From Psilocybe azurescens (taxonomy: Eukaryota; Basidiomycota; Agaricomycetes; Agaricales; Agrocybaceae), in assembly GCA_023853785.1 (NCBI GenBank), contig JAJIRX010000951.1, positions 1-64,000 of the forward strand: 64,000 bases of DNA, in the 5' to 3' direction. Below the pieces are notes generated by a model, which ran no database searches, had not been told where the DNA came from, and worked only from the letters and a program-made list of their open reading frames with translations. The position numbers and the translations under genes are program-made. This document shows, piece after piece, positions 1 through 9,499 of the stretch. The stretch's first letter is position 1; each line of letters begins with the position of its first letter.

Positions 1-955
1 CTTCAGAACCAATAGAGGGCTGTATGGAACCACTAGCTTTCAGTGTTTTTTGGTTTGACCAATAGTTCTGCTACTTTCCAAACTATGATGAATGACATCT
101 TTATTGAGCTCATAGATGGGAATGTTGTTATTGTCTATATGGATGACATTCTTATTTTTACACTGAGACTCTTGATCATCATAGGGAGGTAGTAAAAGGT
201 CCTGAAAATTCTGCAGAGAAATAAACTCTACCTAAAAGCTGAAAAATGTGAATTTGAAAAGGAAAAAAATTGAATATCTTGGACTTATCATTTCACAAGG
301 CAAGATTGAAATGGATCCTGTCACAGGTAGAGGGAGTTTCTAAATGGCCTGAACCTGAAAATGTCAAGGATGTTCAGTCATTCTTGGGATTTGTAAAACT
401 TATAGAAGGTTCATCCAGGACTTTGCAGACATAGCCAAGCCACTTCATGAATTGACAAAGAAAGGGACAGTCTGAGATGGGCTCAAAAACAACAGGAAGC
501 ATTTGATCAATTAAAGGGAAAGGTTACTTCTTCCCCATCTTGATGTTTCTCATGACAACAAGCCATATAAAGTTGAAGCAGACAGCTCAGATTATGCTAC
601 TGGAGCAGTCCTGTCTCAGGAAGGATCAGATGGAAAATGGCATCCTGTTGCTTTTATGTCAAAAGCCTATCTGAAGAAAGGAATTATGAAATCCATGACA
701 AAGAGATGTTGGCTATTATCAGAGCACTTGATGAATGGAGACATTATCTTGAAGGAACTAAACATTCCTTTGAGATTTGGACAGATCACAAAAATCTAGA
801 GTACCTTATGGTTGCCTAGAAACTCAGTAGGAGGCAAGCCAGATGGTCACTCTTCCTGTCCAGATTTGATTTTACTCTTCATCATAGGCCTGGTAAAAGT
901 TCACTTAAGCCAGATGCTCTGTCCAGGAGATCAGATCATAAAAAAGGAGTGATAA
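1..955 (+). pseudogene. Ty3/gypsy reverse transcriptase and RNase H fragment (decayed)
   Basis: Translated piecewise, this stretch gives the C-terminal half of a gypsy-type reverse transcriptase followed by RNase H. The catalytic box VYMDDILIF lies at about 136-162. The thumb/connection region (EYLGLI, then a SFLGF-like motif) follows at about 270-400, and the RNase H part contains [15 protein letters not shown] and [11 protein letters not shown] at about 605-720. Frames change several times and in-frame stops occur (for example near 52 and 817), so no full-length polyprotein can be made. The 5' part of the element (gag, protease, N-terminal RT) lies outside the window. Order and motifs fit a fungal chromovirus; the integrase and chromodomain follow directly downstream. 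Confidence 0.88.
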
Positions 956-1085
956 TGAAAATATTGTCCTCCTTAAACCTGACTACTTCAAAATCCAGGC
1001 TCTCAAACAGGGCCAGGTCCTTTTCACTGGTGTAGAAAATGATCTGCTCAAGAAAATTAGAGAATCTAAAGATCTTGATGAGCAG

Positions 1086-2070
1086 GTGGTTAAGGCAGCT
1101 GAAGAGTTGAAAAATCTTCCACCAAGAAGATTGATGGGCAGGAATGGTCTGAAGAACAGAGTCTTATATTGTTCAGAGGCAAGGTGTATGTTCCCAAAGA
1201 CAAAGACCTTAGAAGGAAAATTGTGGAACTGCATCATGATACCTATATTGCTGGGCATCCAGGAAAATGGAAGACTATAGAGCTGGTATCTAGAAATTAT
1301 TGGTGGCCAGGAATGTCTCATTATATTGCAGCATACACCAGAAGCTGTGATAGATGTAACAGAACTAAAACATTCCCTGCAAAACCTGTTGGCCAGCTTA
1401 TTCCTACACAAATTCCTGCTGATGTCTGGCAACACATCTCTGTGGACTTTATCACTGGACTTCCAGAATGCCAAGGCTATAATGCCCTCATGATCGTTGT
1501 AGACAGACTTAGCAAAATGATCCACATTATTGCCACCACAGATCAAATCACATCTGAAGGCACTGCTAAGCTGTACAGAGATTATGTCTGGAAGCTCCAT
1601 GGTATACCTATCAAGATCACTTGTGATAGGGTCCACAGTTTGTCTCTAAATTTATGAAAGAGCTTAACTCAATTCTTGGAATTCAGACTGCATCATCCAC
1701 AGCCTACCACCCTCAGACTGATGGTCAGACTGAAAGAGTTAACCAAGAAATTGAACAGTATCTTAGACTCTTCATAAATCATAGACAAGATGACTGGGTG
1801 GAATGGTTGTCACTAGCTGAATTCTCCTACAATAACAGAGTTCAGGCTTCTACTAGGCAGACTCCATTTATGCTGAACAATGGTAGACATCCAAGGATGG
1901 GCACAGAACCACTTAGGGATAGTAAAATGGAAGCAGTGGATACCTTTGTTAAAAACATGGAAGAAGCCAAAAGGAAGCAGTATCTGCACTCAAGAAAGCT
2001 GCTGATGATATGGCTAAATTCTAAGATAGAAACAGAGGAACAGCTGTTAAATACAAGGTTGGGGATTTAA
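1086..2070 (+). pseudogene. Ty3/gypsy integrase (frame-broken)
   Basis: The integrase zinc-binding HHCC domain is visible: ELHHDTYIAGHPGKWKT, then WWPGM, then CDRCNRTK, at about 1225-1370. The core follows with SVDFITGLP (first Asp), a second Asp in the damaged segment near 1620-1650, and YHPQTDGQTERVNQ (catalytic Glu) at about 1705-1745. The two halves are in different frames that meet near 1654, so one small lesion separates the second catalytic Asp from the rest. A second break near 2025-2070 separates this part from the chromodomain segment. The enzyme would have inserted the retroelement cDNA; this copy is inactive. Confidence 0.88.
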
Positions 2071-2588
2071 TTTGGCTTGATGGAAAGGATCTCAAGACTG
2101 AGAGGCCTTCTAAAAAGCTAGACGATAGGAGATATGGGCCTTATAAAGTGACTAAAATCATTGGCCCAAATGCTTATGAGCTTAAGCTACCTCCTAGCAT
2201 GAAGATCCATCCAGTGTTTAACACTGTGAAACTCCTACCTTATCATCCTGATACTATTCCTGGAAGAAGACCTCCTTCTAGACCTCCTCCTGTTATTACT
2301 GGAGATAATCCAGAATGGGAAGTTGAAATCATCAAGGACAGTAGACTTTATAGGGGAAAGGTGCAGTATTTGGTCAAGTGGAAAAATTATCCAAATGAAG
2401 AAAGTACTTGGGAGCCTGCAGATAATCTCAAAGGGGCCTCTAGACTGATCAAAGAATTCCATACTAGACATCCGGCTGCACCTAGAAGGATTTCTGCCCT
2501 TACTTTTAATAGACTTTCTTTTGTGCCTTTTGAAAATTTTACTATGCCTATTCTACCTTTAAAACCTTCCAAACTAGACCATAGTTAA
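2071..2588 (+). pseudogene. Ty3/gypsy C-terminal chromodomain segment
   Basis: The segment begins with the typical integrase C-terminal motif (GDLIWLDGKDLKT, RPSKKLDDRRYGPYK) and the KLPPSMKIHPVFN block, then the GPY/F-like tail. A chromodomain follows at about 2310-2470: EVEIIKDSRLYRGKVQYLVK, WKNYPNEESTWEPADNL. This places the element among the chromoviruses, whose chromodomain guides insertion to particular chromatin. The reading frame stays open to a stop at 2588, immediately before a polypurine tract. It is called a pseudogene because the upstream pol is frame-broken. Confidence 0.85.
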
Positions 2589-2597
2589 GCACAGTTT

Positions 2598-2610
2598 GGG
2601 AAAAGGAGGT
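2598..2610 (+). other. Polypurine tract of the gypsy element
   Basis: GGGAAAAGGAGGT sits just after the chromodomain stop and is followed by GATGTTGG, the usual arrangement of a polypurine tract directly before a 3' LTR. A second tract of the same style (AAAGAGGGGGTGATGT) occurs at 5051-5066. Confidence 0.6.
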
Positions 2611-2612
2611 GA

Positions 2613-2940
2613 TGTTGGAGTTTCATTTTGTCAAACAACGTGGGAACCAAAGCGGAAACAAAAATACTTGACACATCACGACTTTTAAAAGACAACCACC
2701 TCATTAAGCCCAAACCCAATCAACGATGCCTCATCTATTCTCTATCAAACGCATCAAATCTACTTTCTTTTCATCCCCTGCACCCCAAAACACCTCCTTT
2801 GTTGCATCTGAACCCCTAACGCACAAGACGATCTTCAAGAAGTGCTCAAAAACTTGAAGCCAATCTTGCAGAATCCATGCTGCAAGAGAAAAGGCATATG
2901 ATGAAGGGAAGAGAAAAGCTCTACAGTGGGCACGGTGAGA
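2613..2940 (+). repeat. Probable start of a 3' LTR (incomplete)
   Basis: The sequence begins TGTTGGAGTTTCATTTTG right after the polypurine tract, as an LTR should. No matching CTCCAACA end was found before 5063, so the LTR seems truncated or interrupted. Short open frames here have no recognisable domain. The right boundary is arbitrary. Confidence 0.4.
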
Positions 2941-4860
2941 TGTTTAGTGTGGGGTGACTTTGTAATTGCCCAATACACAACACCCATCAAATATTTATAT
3001 TGATCAGTTCGATCTGGGAGGGTAAGCTTGTAAGGCTTATTACAATAACTAGTTTAGCAGAGTACAGACTTTAGACGATCGCTCTGGGGTGATCACTAGT
3101 AGCTAGAGAACACTTTTACAGGCTAGTACACACAAGGCACTTGAATAGTAAGGGCGATCTCTCTATATGAGGGCGATCACCAATATCAGGGGGGATCGTT
3201 TTTGGGGGCGAGTGTACACGGGACACTTAACAGTTCTCTTTATAAAACCCAAACTCAAACTTTATCAAACACTATAAGCGATCACCCGTATTAACACATA
3301 GTAGATCCTTGGTTCCTATAAGCAACTGGGCACACTAGTCCACAGTCCTTAGTTTACTATAGGCAATGTCCTGAAAACAGTCGGATTTCTCTGACAGTCG
3401 TCCCTAGTTACTATGAGCGATCACTAGCCTTTATAGGGTTCCCACCCGTACTTAATAATCCCCAGGGCAGTCTTACTATAGGCAACGTCCTGAACAGTCG
3501 GAGTTCTCTGACAGTCGTCCCTAGTTACTATGAGCAATCGCTAGTCGTATAGGGTTCCAATCTGTACTTAACAATCCCCAGGGCAGTCCACGGATGACTT
3601 ATAAAAGCCTGCTTATCAAGTCTAATAGACCTGACATTGAATATCACAATGGTGATCGCTCACGAAACCAGGTAGCGCCTAATTGCTTAAGGTGAACTGC
3701 AGTGTTCAATCTCTTATCACACAAATCACTAGTCCTCGAAGTGTTAACACTAGAATTCTTATTCAGAGTAAATTCTGATATCAAATCTGGGGTGTAAATT
3801 ACTTGGTTCCTATTCTAAGATACAGGGCTGTTTTTATAGGCTAAATAGATACTTTGGCTTGTGATAATTGAAAGAGACTAAGAGAAAAAGGAAGGGAATT
3901 GACCATGTGCTGCCTAGCCTTTGCTGCACCAATTATAATAGTGGAAAGTACTAGTTTGCCTGGGCTACGGGCGCTTTATTTGAAGATAACATTGTTGTCC
4001 ATGCGGCAGTGCCTTCTTGGGTAGCGATCACCCAACTTATTTTATCAGATGGCTTGCGGCTAAGGCATGTCGGGACTAGATTGCTAGGGGTATATTTCCT
4101 AGGAAACCCTACCAAGGTTCCCAAGCACAGTTGCTATTGGTTTAGGACCTCCTGGAACAGCAGGTGCCCTTATCATGAGGAAAGTTACCTCTAGTATCAT
4201 GTGGCGATTGCTGGCTGGGCGATCGCTCACTCACGTTGGCTGCATTGCAAATTACAAGTTTTTATAGTCGGATCTAGTAGACCGCCATATGCTGAGTTGT
4301 ACACAAGATTTCAATTGCCAATACATTCGGTCCGTGGGGCGATCACCCATGTGGCGCAGTGATGCCTGATCCCCGAGCGGTTGATCACCTAATTTAGTGA
4401 ACAGCCTTTGTGAGGCCTGGACACAGTGATTGCTTTTGCTAATTAATAAGGTTTTCATCACTTGGCAATCGCTTGGTAAGACACTGGTGGGTGTTACCCC
4501 TTGTAAGAGCCAAGGTCATTTCTTAAGAGTTTCTTCTTTGCATGGGACTAATAGTATGATCAATGGAGCGGGCGATCGCCGGACACTCGGTTAGGGTTGC
4601 TTTGATAGCTGTGTAGGAAACTAAAGGTAGTCTTTGATTCGTAGCACTGATTAATAGGCCACACTACACCTTAGTTAGTTTGTAAGGTCTATTACTCTTG
4701 TTGGCCCACTAGGAAGTAAAGCCTCAAAGCCTAATAGTCTGACGTATCTCCTACCCTTCACTAGTATAATGTACTAGTTTATTACAGATAACAATCGCAA
4801 AAATAAGGGCCTCTGTATCTCACTACAAATTGTAAGCTCAGAATGGTTTACACCCTTTCA
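2941..4860. repeat. GCGATC-rich non-coding segment, possible nested long LTR
   Basis: About 1.9 kb separates the gypsy 3' part from the next retroelement end. It has no convincing gene (small frames at 4009-4194 and 4252-4461 show no domain). It carries many GCGATCAC or GCGATCGC-like words, often following GGGC or TAGG, and a two-copy tandem repeat at 3354-3588. A TATA-like stretch (TATAAAACCC) lies at 3241. The segment starts near TGTTTAGTGTGGGGTG and ends near TTTACACCCTTTCA, which could be ends of a long LTR, but no target duplication was found. Confidence 0.35.
3354..3588. repeat. Tandem repeat, two units of about 119 bp
   Basis: Unit 1 (3354-3472) and unit 2 (3473-3588) both run from TTACTATAGGCAAYGTCCTG through TCTGACAGTCGTCCCTAGTT to AATCCCCAGGGCAGTC. 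They differ by scattered substitutions and small gaps. Confidence 0.85.
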
Positions 4861-5063
4861 ATGGGAACAGAGCAATGATTATCAACTGCAAATCGAGGAG
4901 ACGAAGAAGAAAATCTCACCAAGCCTGGCAATGAAAGTGATACGAAAAGCCAAATCCCTTCACTTTTAAACATCCATTGACTTCAACATTATCACTTTCA
5001 TTCCAGTCCGATGCCTCCAGACATCAAGCACATTGTGGGAAATGTGTCTTAAAGAGGGGGTGA
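4861..5063 (+). other. 3' end of a second retroelement with polypurine tract
   Basis: This is short unrecognised sequence ending in the purine run AAAGAGGGGG (5051-5060) just before the LTR at 5064. By position it is the internal 3' edge of a retroelement whose body is missing or replaced. Confidence 0.4.
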
Positions 5064-5514
5064 TGTCAGGGTTCCTTTTATTTACTTCTATTTTGATCTC
5101 ATGATTATCTTTTATCTTTTATCTTATCATTTGTCTTTTATCATATCTTTTATCTTTTGATATCTTGATTATTCCAGAAGCTTCCATCACTACTCTTTTC
5201 CATTACTCATCATGATTTTGTTTATTACTCATCCTTACTCATCATTGCTTTCTTCATTACTCATCATGATCCTTCTTATTACTCATCATGGAATCTTACT
5301 TAGTAAGTCACCTCTAGAGTAGTATAAGTACTGCATGTTTTGTAGATAGATCCCCAGCTTCAATCTCTTAGGATTTCCACTATCATTGGTGTGAACCTTT
5401 AGATCATTGATTCCTCATAAGTCTATCCTCTGCTCTCTCCTCATCCTCTGCTCTTACTCTCTTGCTTGTCTTTGTTGGTGGCCTTGTCACACTGATTTTA
5501 GTGTTGCCCTGACA
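5064..5514 (+). mobile_element. LTR of a gypsy-like retrotransposon (451 bp)
   Basis: The segment begins TGTCAGGG and ends CCCTGACA, perfect 8-bp terminal inverted repeats of the TG...CA type, and a polypurine tract precedes it. Inside are repeated ATCTTTTATC words and about five ATTACTCATC words, then a TATA-like AGTATAAGTA at about 5315 where transcription could start. Only one LTR of the pair is in the window, so this is either a 3' LTR or a solo LTR; no target duplication could be tested. Confidence 0.75.
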
Positions 5515-6633
5515 CTTACCATGCAGCTACTATTTTCCTGCAATTACCAAGCCCTGTGCACCCTGTCTCATTCCATTTTCTTTTAAATATAATGTTGTAG
5601 ATGTAGTTTATTAAATTAGCTATGTACTTATCTAAGAAATGGCATGGCTTTTTGAGCTGTGCGGGTTATGGGTAACAGTATGCATGGGTACAGGTATGGG
5701 TAACAATTTGCATATGTGTGAGATTTCAACAAGCTCTAGAATGTCCCAAACAGTTGATAATTGAGTGAGATAGAAAGGAAGCAGTGAAATTCACTATTTC
5801 TGATCTATCTTCCTCATTTCTCAACCATTCAGATTGTTTTGGGGCTTGTTTTGACAGGTAAACCTGCTGGATTGCAGGTAGGTCTTGCCTAGGGTACGGG
5901 TATGGGTATAGCACAAGATTCCTACAGTTTACCCATGCCATTCCCTATACTTATCTAAGATTTAATAATGCTATGCTTAGAAATTTCAAGAATGCTTTGT
6001 GGTAATTTAGAATGTTTAGAAAACTCATAGAGAGCTTCAGAGAAATTTGAAATCTTGCAAAGAATGCAGAAAGCTTTGAGGAATCAGACTATTTCCAAAG
6101 ACCACAAAGATGTCCCAAAGCAGTCTAGAGTGATAAATGTGCTTTATAAAGGTTGTAATTACCTAAGACATTCTAAGGGCAAATCCCTTTTCCTGATGCT
6201 GATAGGATAAAGGTGATTTTCTTTGTCAGTGTTGTAGATGTTATTGTTTATGTCCATGTAGAGATAACAGTCTTGTATAAAAGACTTGGACTTTGTTCTG
6301 TCTCTATTGAATACAGTGGGTTTGTTGATCATGATCTCTTTCTTTCCATTAGGTGTTTTGACCATGTCTGTGTCTTGTTTTCTTCTTGATTTATTGCCAG
6401 TGTTGATAATAGGTCAAATAGCAAATTTGATAGGTCTTTGTTGTCTAGATTGATATCCTCAGAGCTTTGTCTGGATGGGTTTGGGGTGTGTCAATTCCTT
6501 TGTGTTGGGGTTCCTTCTTTAGAGCCATTGGTAGCAGAGATTTTGCTTTTTGGTGATGCCATGTTTGTTTTGGGGTTTTCAGAGGTCTTGTTTGGTGGAG
6601 AGCAGGCAAGATTCATAGATGAGCTAGTTCTTT
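5515..6633. other. AT-rich intergenic stretch
   Basis: No gene could be supported. Around 5660-5710 and 5880-5935 there are short runs of GGGTAYGGGTATGGGTA-like sequence. The open frame at 6438-6671 has no recognisable domain. Confidence 0.4.
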
Positions 6634-6754
6634 TGTTACAACTTCAAGTTTATATTCATGGGCATGAATAAAGCTGACAGTCAAGTAGTCAAGAACAGTG
6701 AGTTCAAGTGGTATTGAGTAAGAGGAGTTTAGATTCTCAAGAACTAGCTAAAGA
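6634..6754. repeat. Outer inverted repeat, left copy
   Basis: The stretch TGTTACAACTTCAAG ... AACTAGCTAAAGAA is the reverse complement, with a small number of substitutions, of 13819-13940. The two copies flank the KDZ element. The left copy has TG or CA where the right has CG at several sites. Confidence 0.88.
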
Positions 6755-6917
6755 ACAATCACTGTATCTACTGGCTATTTAAGCATTTGAGTATCTACAA
6801 CTCTTAGTTGTTACAGACACTTTATTTTCTTTTGCTTTTCCTTTTTCTTTTCCTTTTCGTATATAAAACCTTCCTGTCACATGATGGACAACATCCAGTA
6901 CTTTACCATCCCCACAC

Positions 6918-7104
6918 AGTCCATATGGACTCCAGTGGACTCCAGTGGACTCCACTGGAGTCCACTGGACTTGCCTATATACTAAGTGTAAAAGGTAAAC
7001 AGAGTCCACTGGAGTCCACTGGACTCTGGTAGACTTGATACAGTAAATAAGTAGAAATCAAAATAAATAGAGTCCAGTGGACTCCACTGGACTCCACTGG
7101 ACTC
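6918..7104. repeat. Left subterminal array of GTCCASTGGAC
   Basis: Three clusters (6918-6970, 7003-7026 and 7070-7104) hold repeated AGTCCASTGGACTCC words. Each word is an odd palindrome (GTCCA-S-TGGAC), and adjacent words can fold with one another. Subterminal short repeats are a usual feature of transposase binding zones. Confidence 0.85.
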
Positions 7105-7165
7105 TGTTTATCTTTGAGTTTACTAGACTTAATTAATGAAATAGAGAAAATTGTATAATATTTAT

Positions 7166-7381
7166 TTAATCTGAGACATGCATTTCATCATCACTACTAT
7201 CTGTTGACTCACTATTTTCATCACTTTGGGTTGTCTGGCTGCTACTCTGGCTACTATTACTACTTGCACTAGATTCCTCTTCTTCACTACTTTCATCATC
7301 TATTGAGTCCTCATTTTTGAAGATGATAACCTGCCAAGAACATGCTTCACATGATAAACCAACATTGTATGTATAAACCAA
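7166..7381 (-). other. Overlapping frame coding a Ser/Glu/Asp-rich tail
   Basis: The frame overlaps the last 80 nt of the transposase and continues 134 nt beyond its stop. It encodes a strikingly acidic serine-rich tail (DDESSEEEESS, SSQTTQSDENSES, SSDDEMHVSD). It could be the real transposase C-terminus if a short splice or frame change joins it; no clean intron was found. Confidence 0.4.
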
Positions 7382-9402
7382 TTGAAATTTTTGGATGTCA
7401 TTCGCTTTAAGATAGATTCATAGCCACCAAGCCAAGCATTAAGTTGCTCACAGACTTGAGTATTTAATTCTCTATATTGAATGAGGTTTCCATTTTCATC
7501 AACTTTTTCACCCACAAGATTTGGAGCACTGCCATCTTTGGGTGCAGGATTACACCATTTCCGGCAAACTTCATTAGTTGCCTTATGATTGGTATAGTGA
7601 TAAGAGTCCACAATAAAACGAGTTGTCTGTTTCCACTCATTCCATAACCTGAGTTTAACAGCTGTTTTAAAAACTTGACATGCTTTATCAATACAAATGT
7701 AAGCTGGTCTTTCATCTTTATTTGGAAATAGATGCTCTAGCCAGCGGAGAATATTTGTTGGAGACTCAGACTTGTCAAATTTAGTCCATGCAAGAACAAC
7801 TCCACAAGGTGCACATGCAGTTTCAACACAATATGAATGATTAGGTGAAAAATAATGTTTTCGTTGTTGTGTAGAATGAGTATTCTCATCAATCTCTTCA
7901 TCATGTGGTTTCTGAATAGCTCCTTCAGGAATTTGTTGCCATTCTTGATGTTCACCAGGCCTTTGAAGAATGCAATGTATACCATTGAGAGTTTCTTTAC
8001 TACGGGCTTGCACACTTTGCTTCCAGTTGTCTTGATGTTGCCTGCAAGCTTGAGTTTCTTCAAATTTATCACTGTCACAGCCAACCATCTGGCATTTGTT
8101 TGCAATTTCAACTTCATGCATTGTACAAAGTGAACCACCATGTGCATTAATAAGATCATTGGTGCAACCATCAAAAGCACAAATCTAGGTTCACAAAATT
8201 AGTATAAACTTAAAAATAAAACAAAAGCCAAAAAACAAACCTGTGGCCCCATAACAACACCATCTAAAGTATATAGCTTAACAGGTAATGTACCTGGAAT
8301 AGGATCTTTGTCTTGAACAGTCTCTTTGTATGGCTTGGTACAATCAGAACAAGAATGTTCTCTTGCACCAGGAATTTCACCACCATTTCCAAGTATAGCA
8401 AAGGCATGCTGAGTAAGATCATCAATATCAATATCAGAAATAGTTTCAAATGTTGTGTGTAAAGATGCAGCCACAACCCTAATAGAGTGCCGTACAAAAG
8501 CTTGCCAGACTTGTTTCCGACTAAGTTTAAATATATTAGCAGAATCAATAGTGCCAAAGCTATTGTTCCAATATTGAGTATATGTATTTGCAGATGCATG
8601 AAATGAGTATATGCCATTCATTAGTGCATTTGCAAAAACATAATCAACCCAGATATTGCTTCCAATCTGGATGTATTTAGGAAAATTTAGATATCTCTCA
8701 TTACGAGTGTCATTATTATAATAAGTTTGATGATCTGCAGAATATAATGTGTGGCATTTGGTGCATTCTCCTGTTAACACAGGGACATTTTTAAATATAG
8801 ATGATCCTTTGAGCAAAGTCACCAATGGTAAATCACGTCCATGGGTATATACCCTAATATGTCGAGATCTGCATAATGGAGTTATACAAATCATGTTAAG
8901 AGGGCAGATTATCCGCACTGGTTCAATACACTTTTGAGAAACATTTTCCAATTTTGATAGAAAGCACCTTGTTTATAGGGTGTAAGACCAAGAACTTCAG
9001 AAAAATTATCAAGCTTTACAGCTAATACAGTTTCCCAGGTATCAGACATAAATTGGTTTTGTTGAAAAAGCATAGAAAGACCAGTATCAAGTTGATTTTT
9101 TAATGCACGACTCAAAGTCTTCATCCAACTTGTAGCAATTATGCGCTTTTCATCCTGTAAACTTGGATGCTTTTGGCGAGCATGTAAATTAAGCAAGTCT
9201 GGATTTTCTACTAGAGAAAAAAGACTAGCAGCACAGTTTCCAAAGAAATATCTGGATTAAATGTTGTTGACACAAAATTGCTAAAAGCCAAAAATGTAAT
9301 ATTAGGAAATGGTGTTGTTGGTCCTGATGCTGATACACCAGGAAGATATGCAAGACAGATAAGCAGCCAGAATAGAGGAAGTAGAGGTGATATAGCCATC
9401 AA
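7300..9402 (-). CDS. KDZ-type transposase with CxC5- and CxC6-like cysteine clusters
   Basis: Transcribed leftward. The first part (9402-9211) starts MMAISPLLPLFW. The middle (9196-8199) carries a CxC5-like cluster: CPLN, then a CITPLC/RHIRVYT block, GRDLPL and CTKCHTLYS. A splice (acceptor near 8187) leads to a CxC6-like cluster: CAFDGCTND, GGSLCTMHE, CQMVGC and ACRQHQDNW. The C-terminal part has VDSYHYTNH and NTQVCEQLNAWLGGYESIL, then MTSKNFNWFIHTML, matching the end of the KDZ-type catalytic region. It is expected to excise and insert the element in the nucleus. Between the first two parts (about 9210-9260) the frame changes without a clear intron, so this copy may be damaged. An alternative acidic C-terminus exists in another frame (7166-7381). 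Family assignment is by motif memory. Confidence 0.75.
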
Positions 9403-9499
9403 GTAGATTGTTATAAAAGATCTGAAAAAATCACAATATACAAACAGTTAGATTTTAAAACATTTAAAAGTACATTGCATATATTTATATTCTTCCTAC

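Noticed and set aside
3041..4620. GCGATCGC words as cyanobacterial HIP1 sequences, implying bacterial DNA
   Set aside because: The surrounding genes and retroelements are fungal, the words are variable, and no bacterial gene is present.
6438..6671. 77-residue plus-strand frame
   Set aside because: It has no recognisable motif, ends inside the outer inverted repeat and lacks supporting splice signals.
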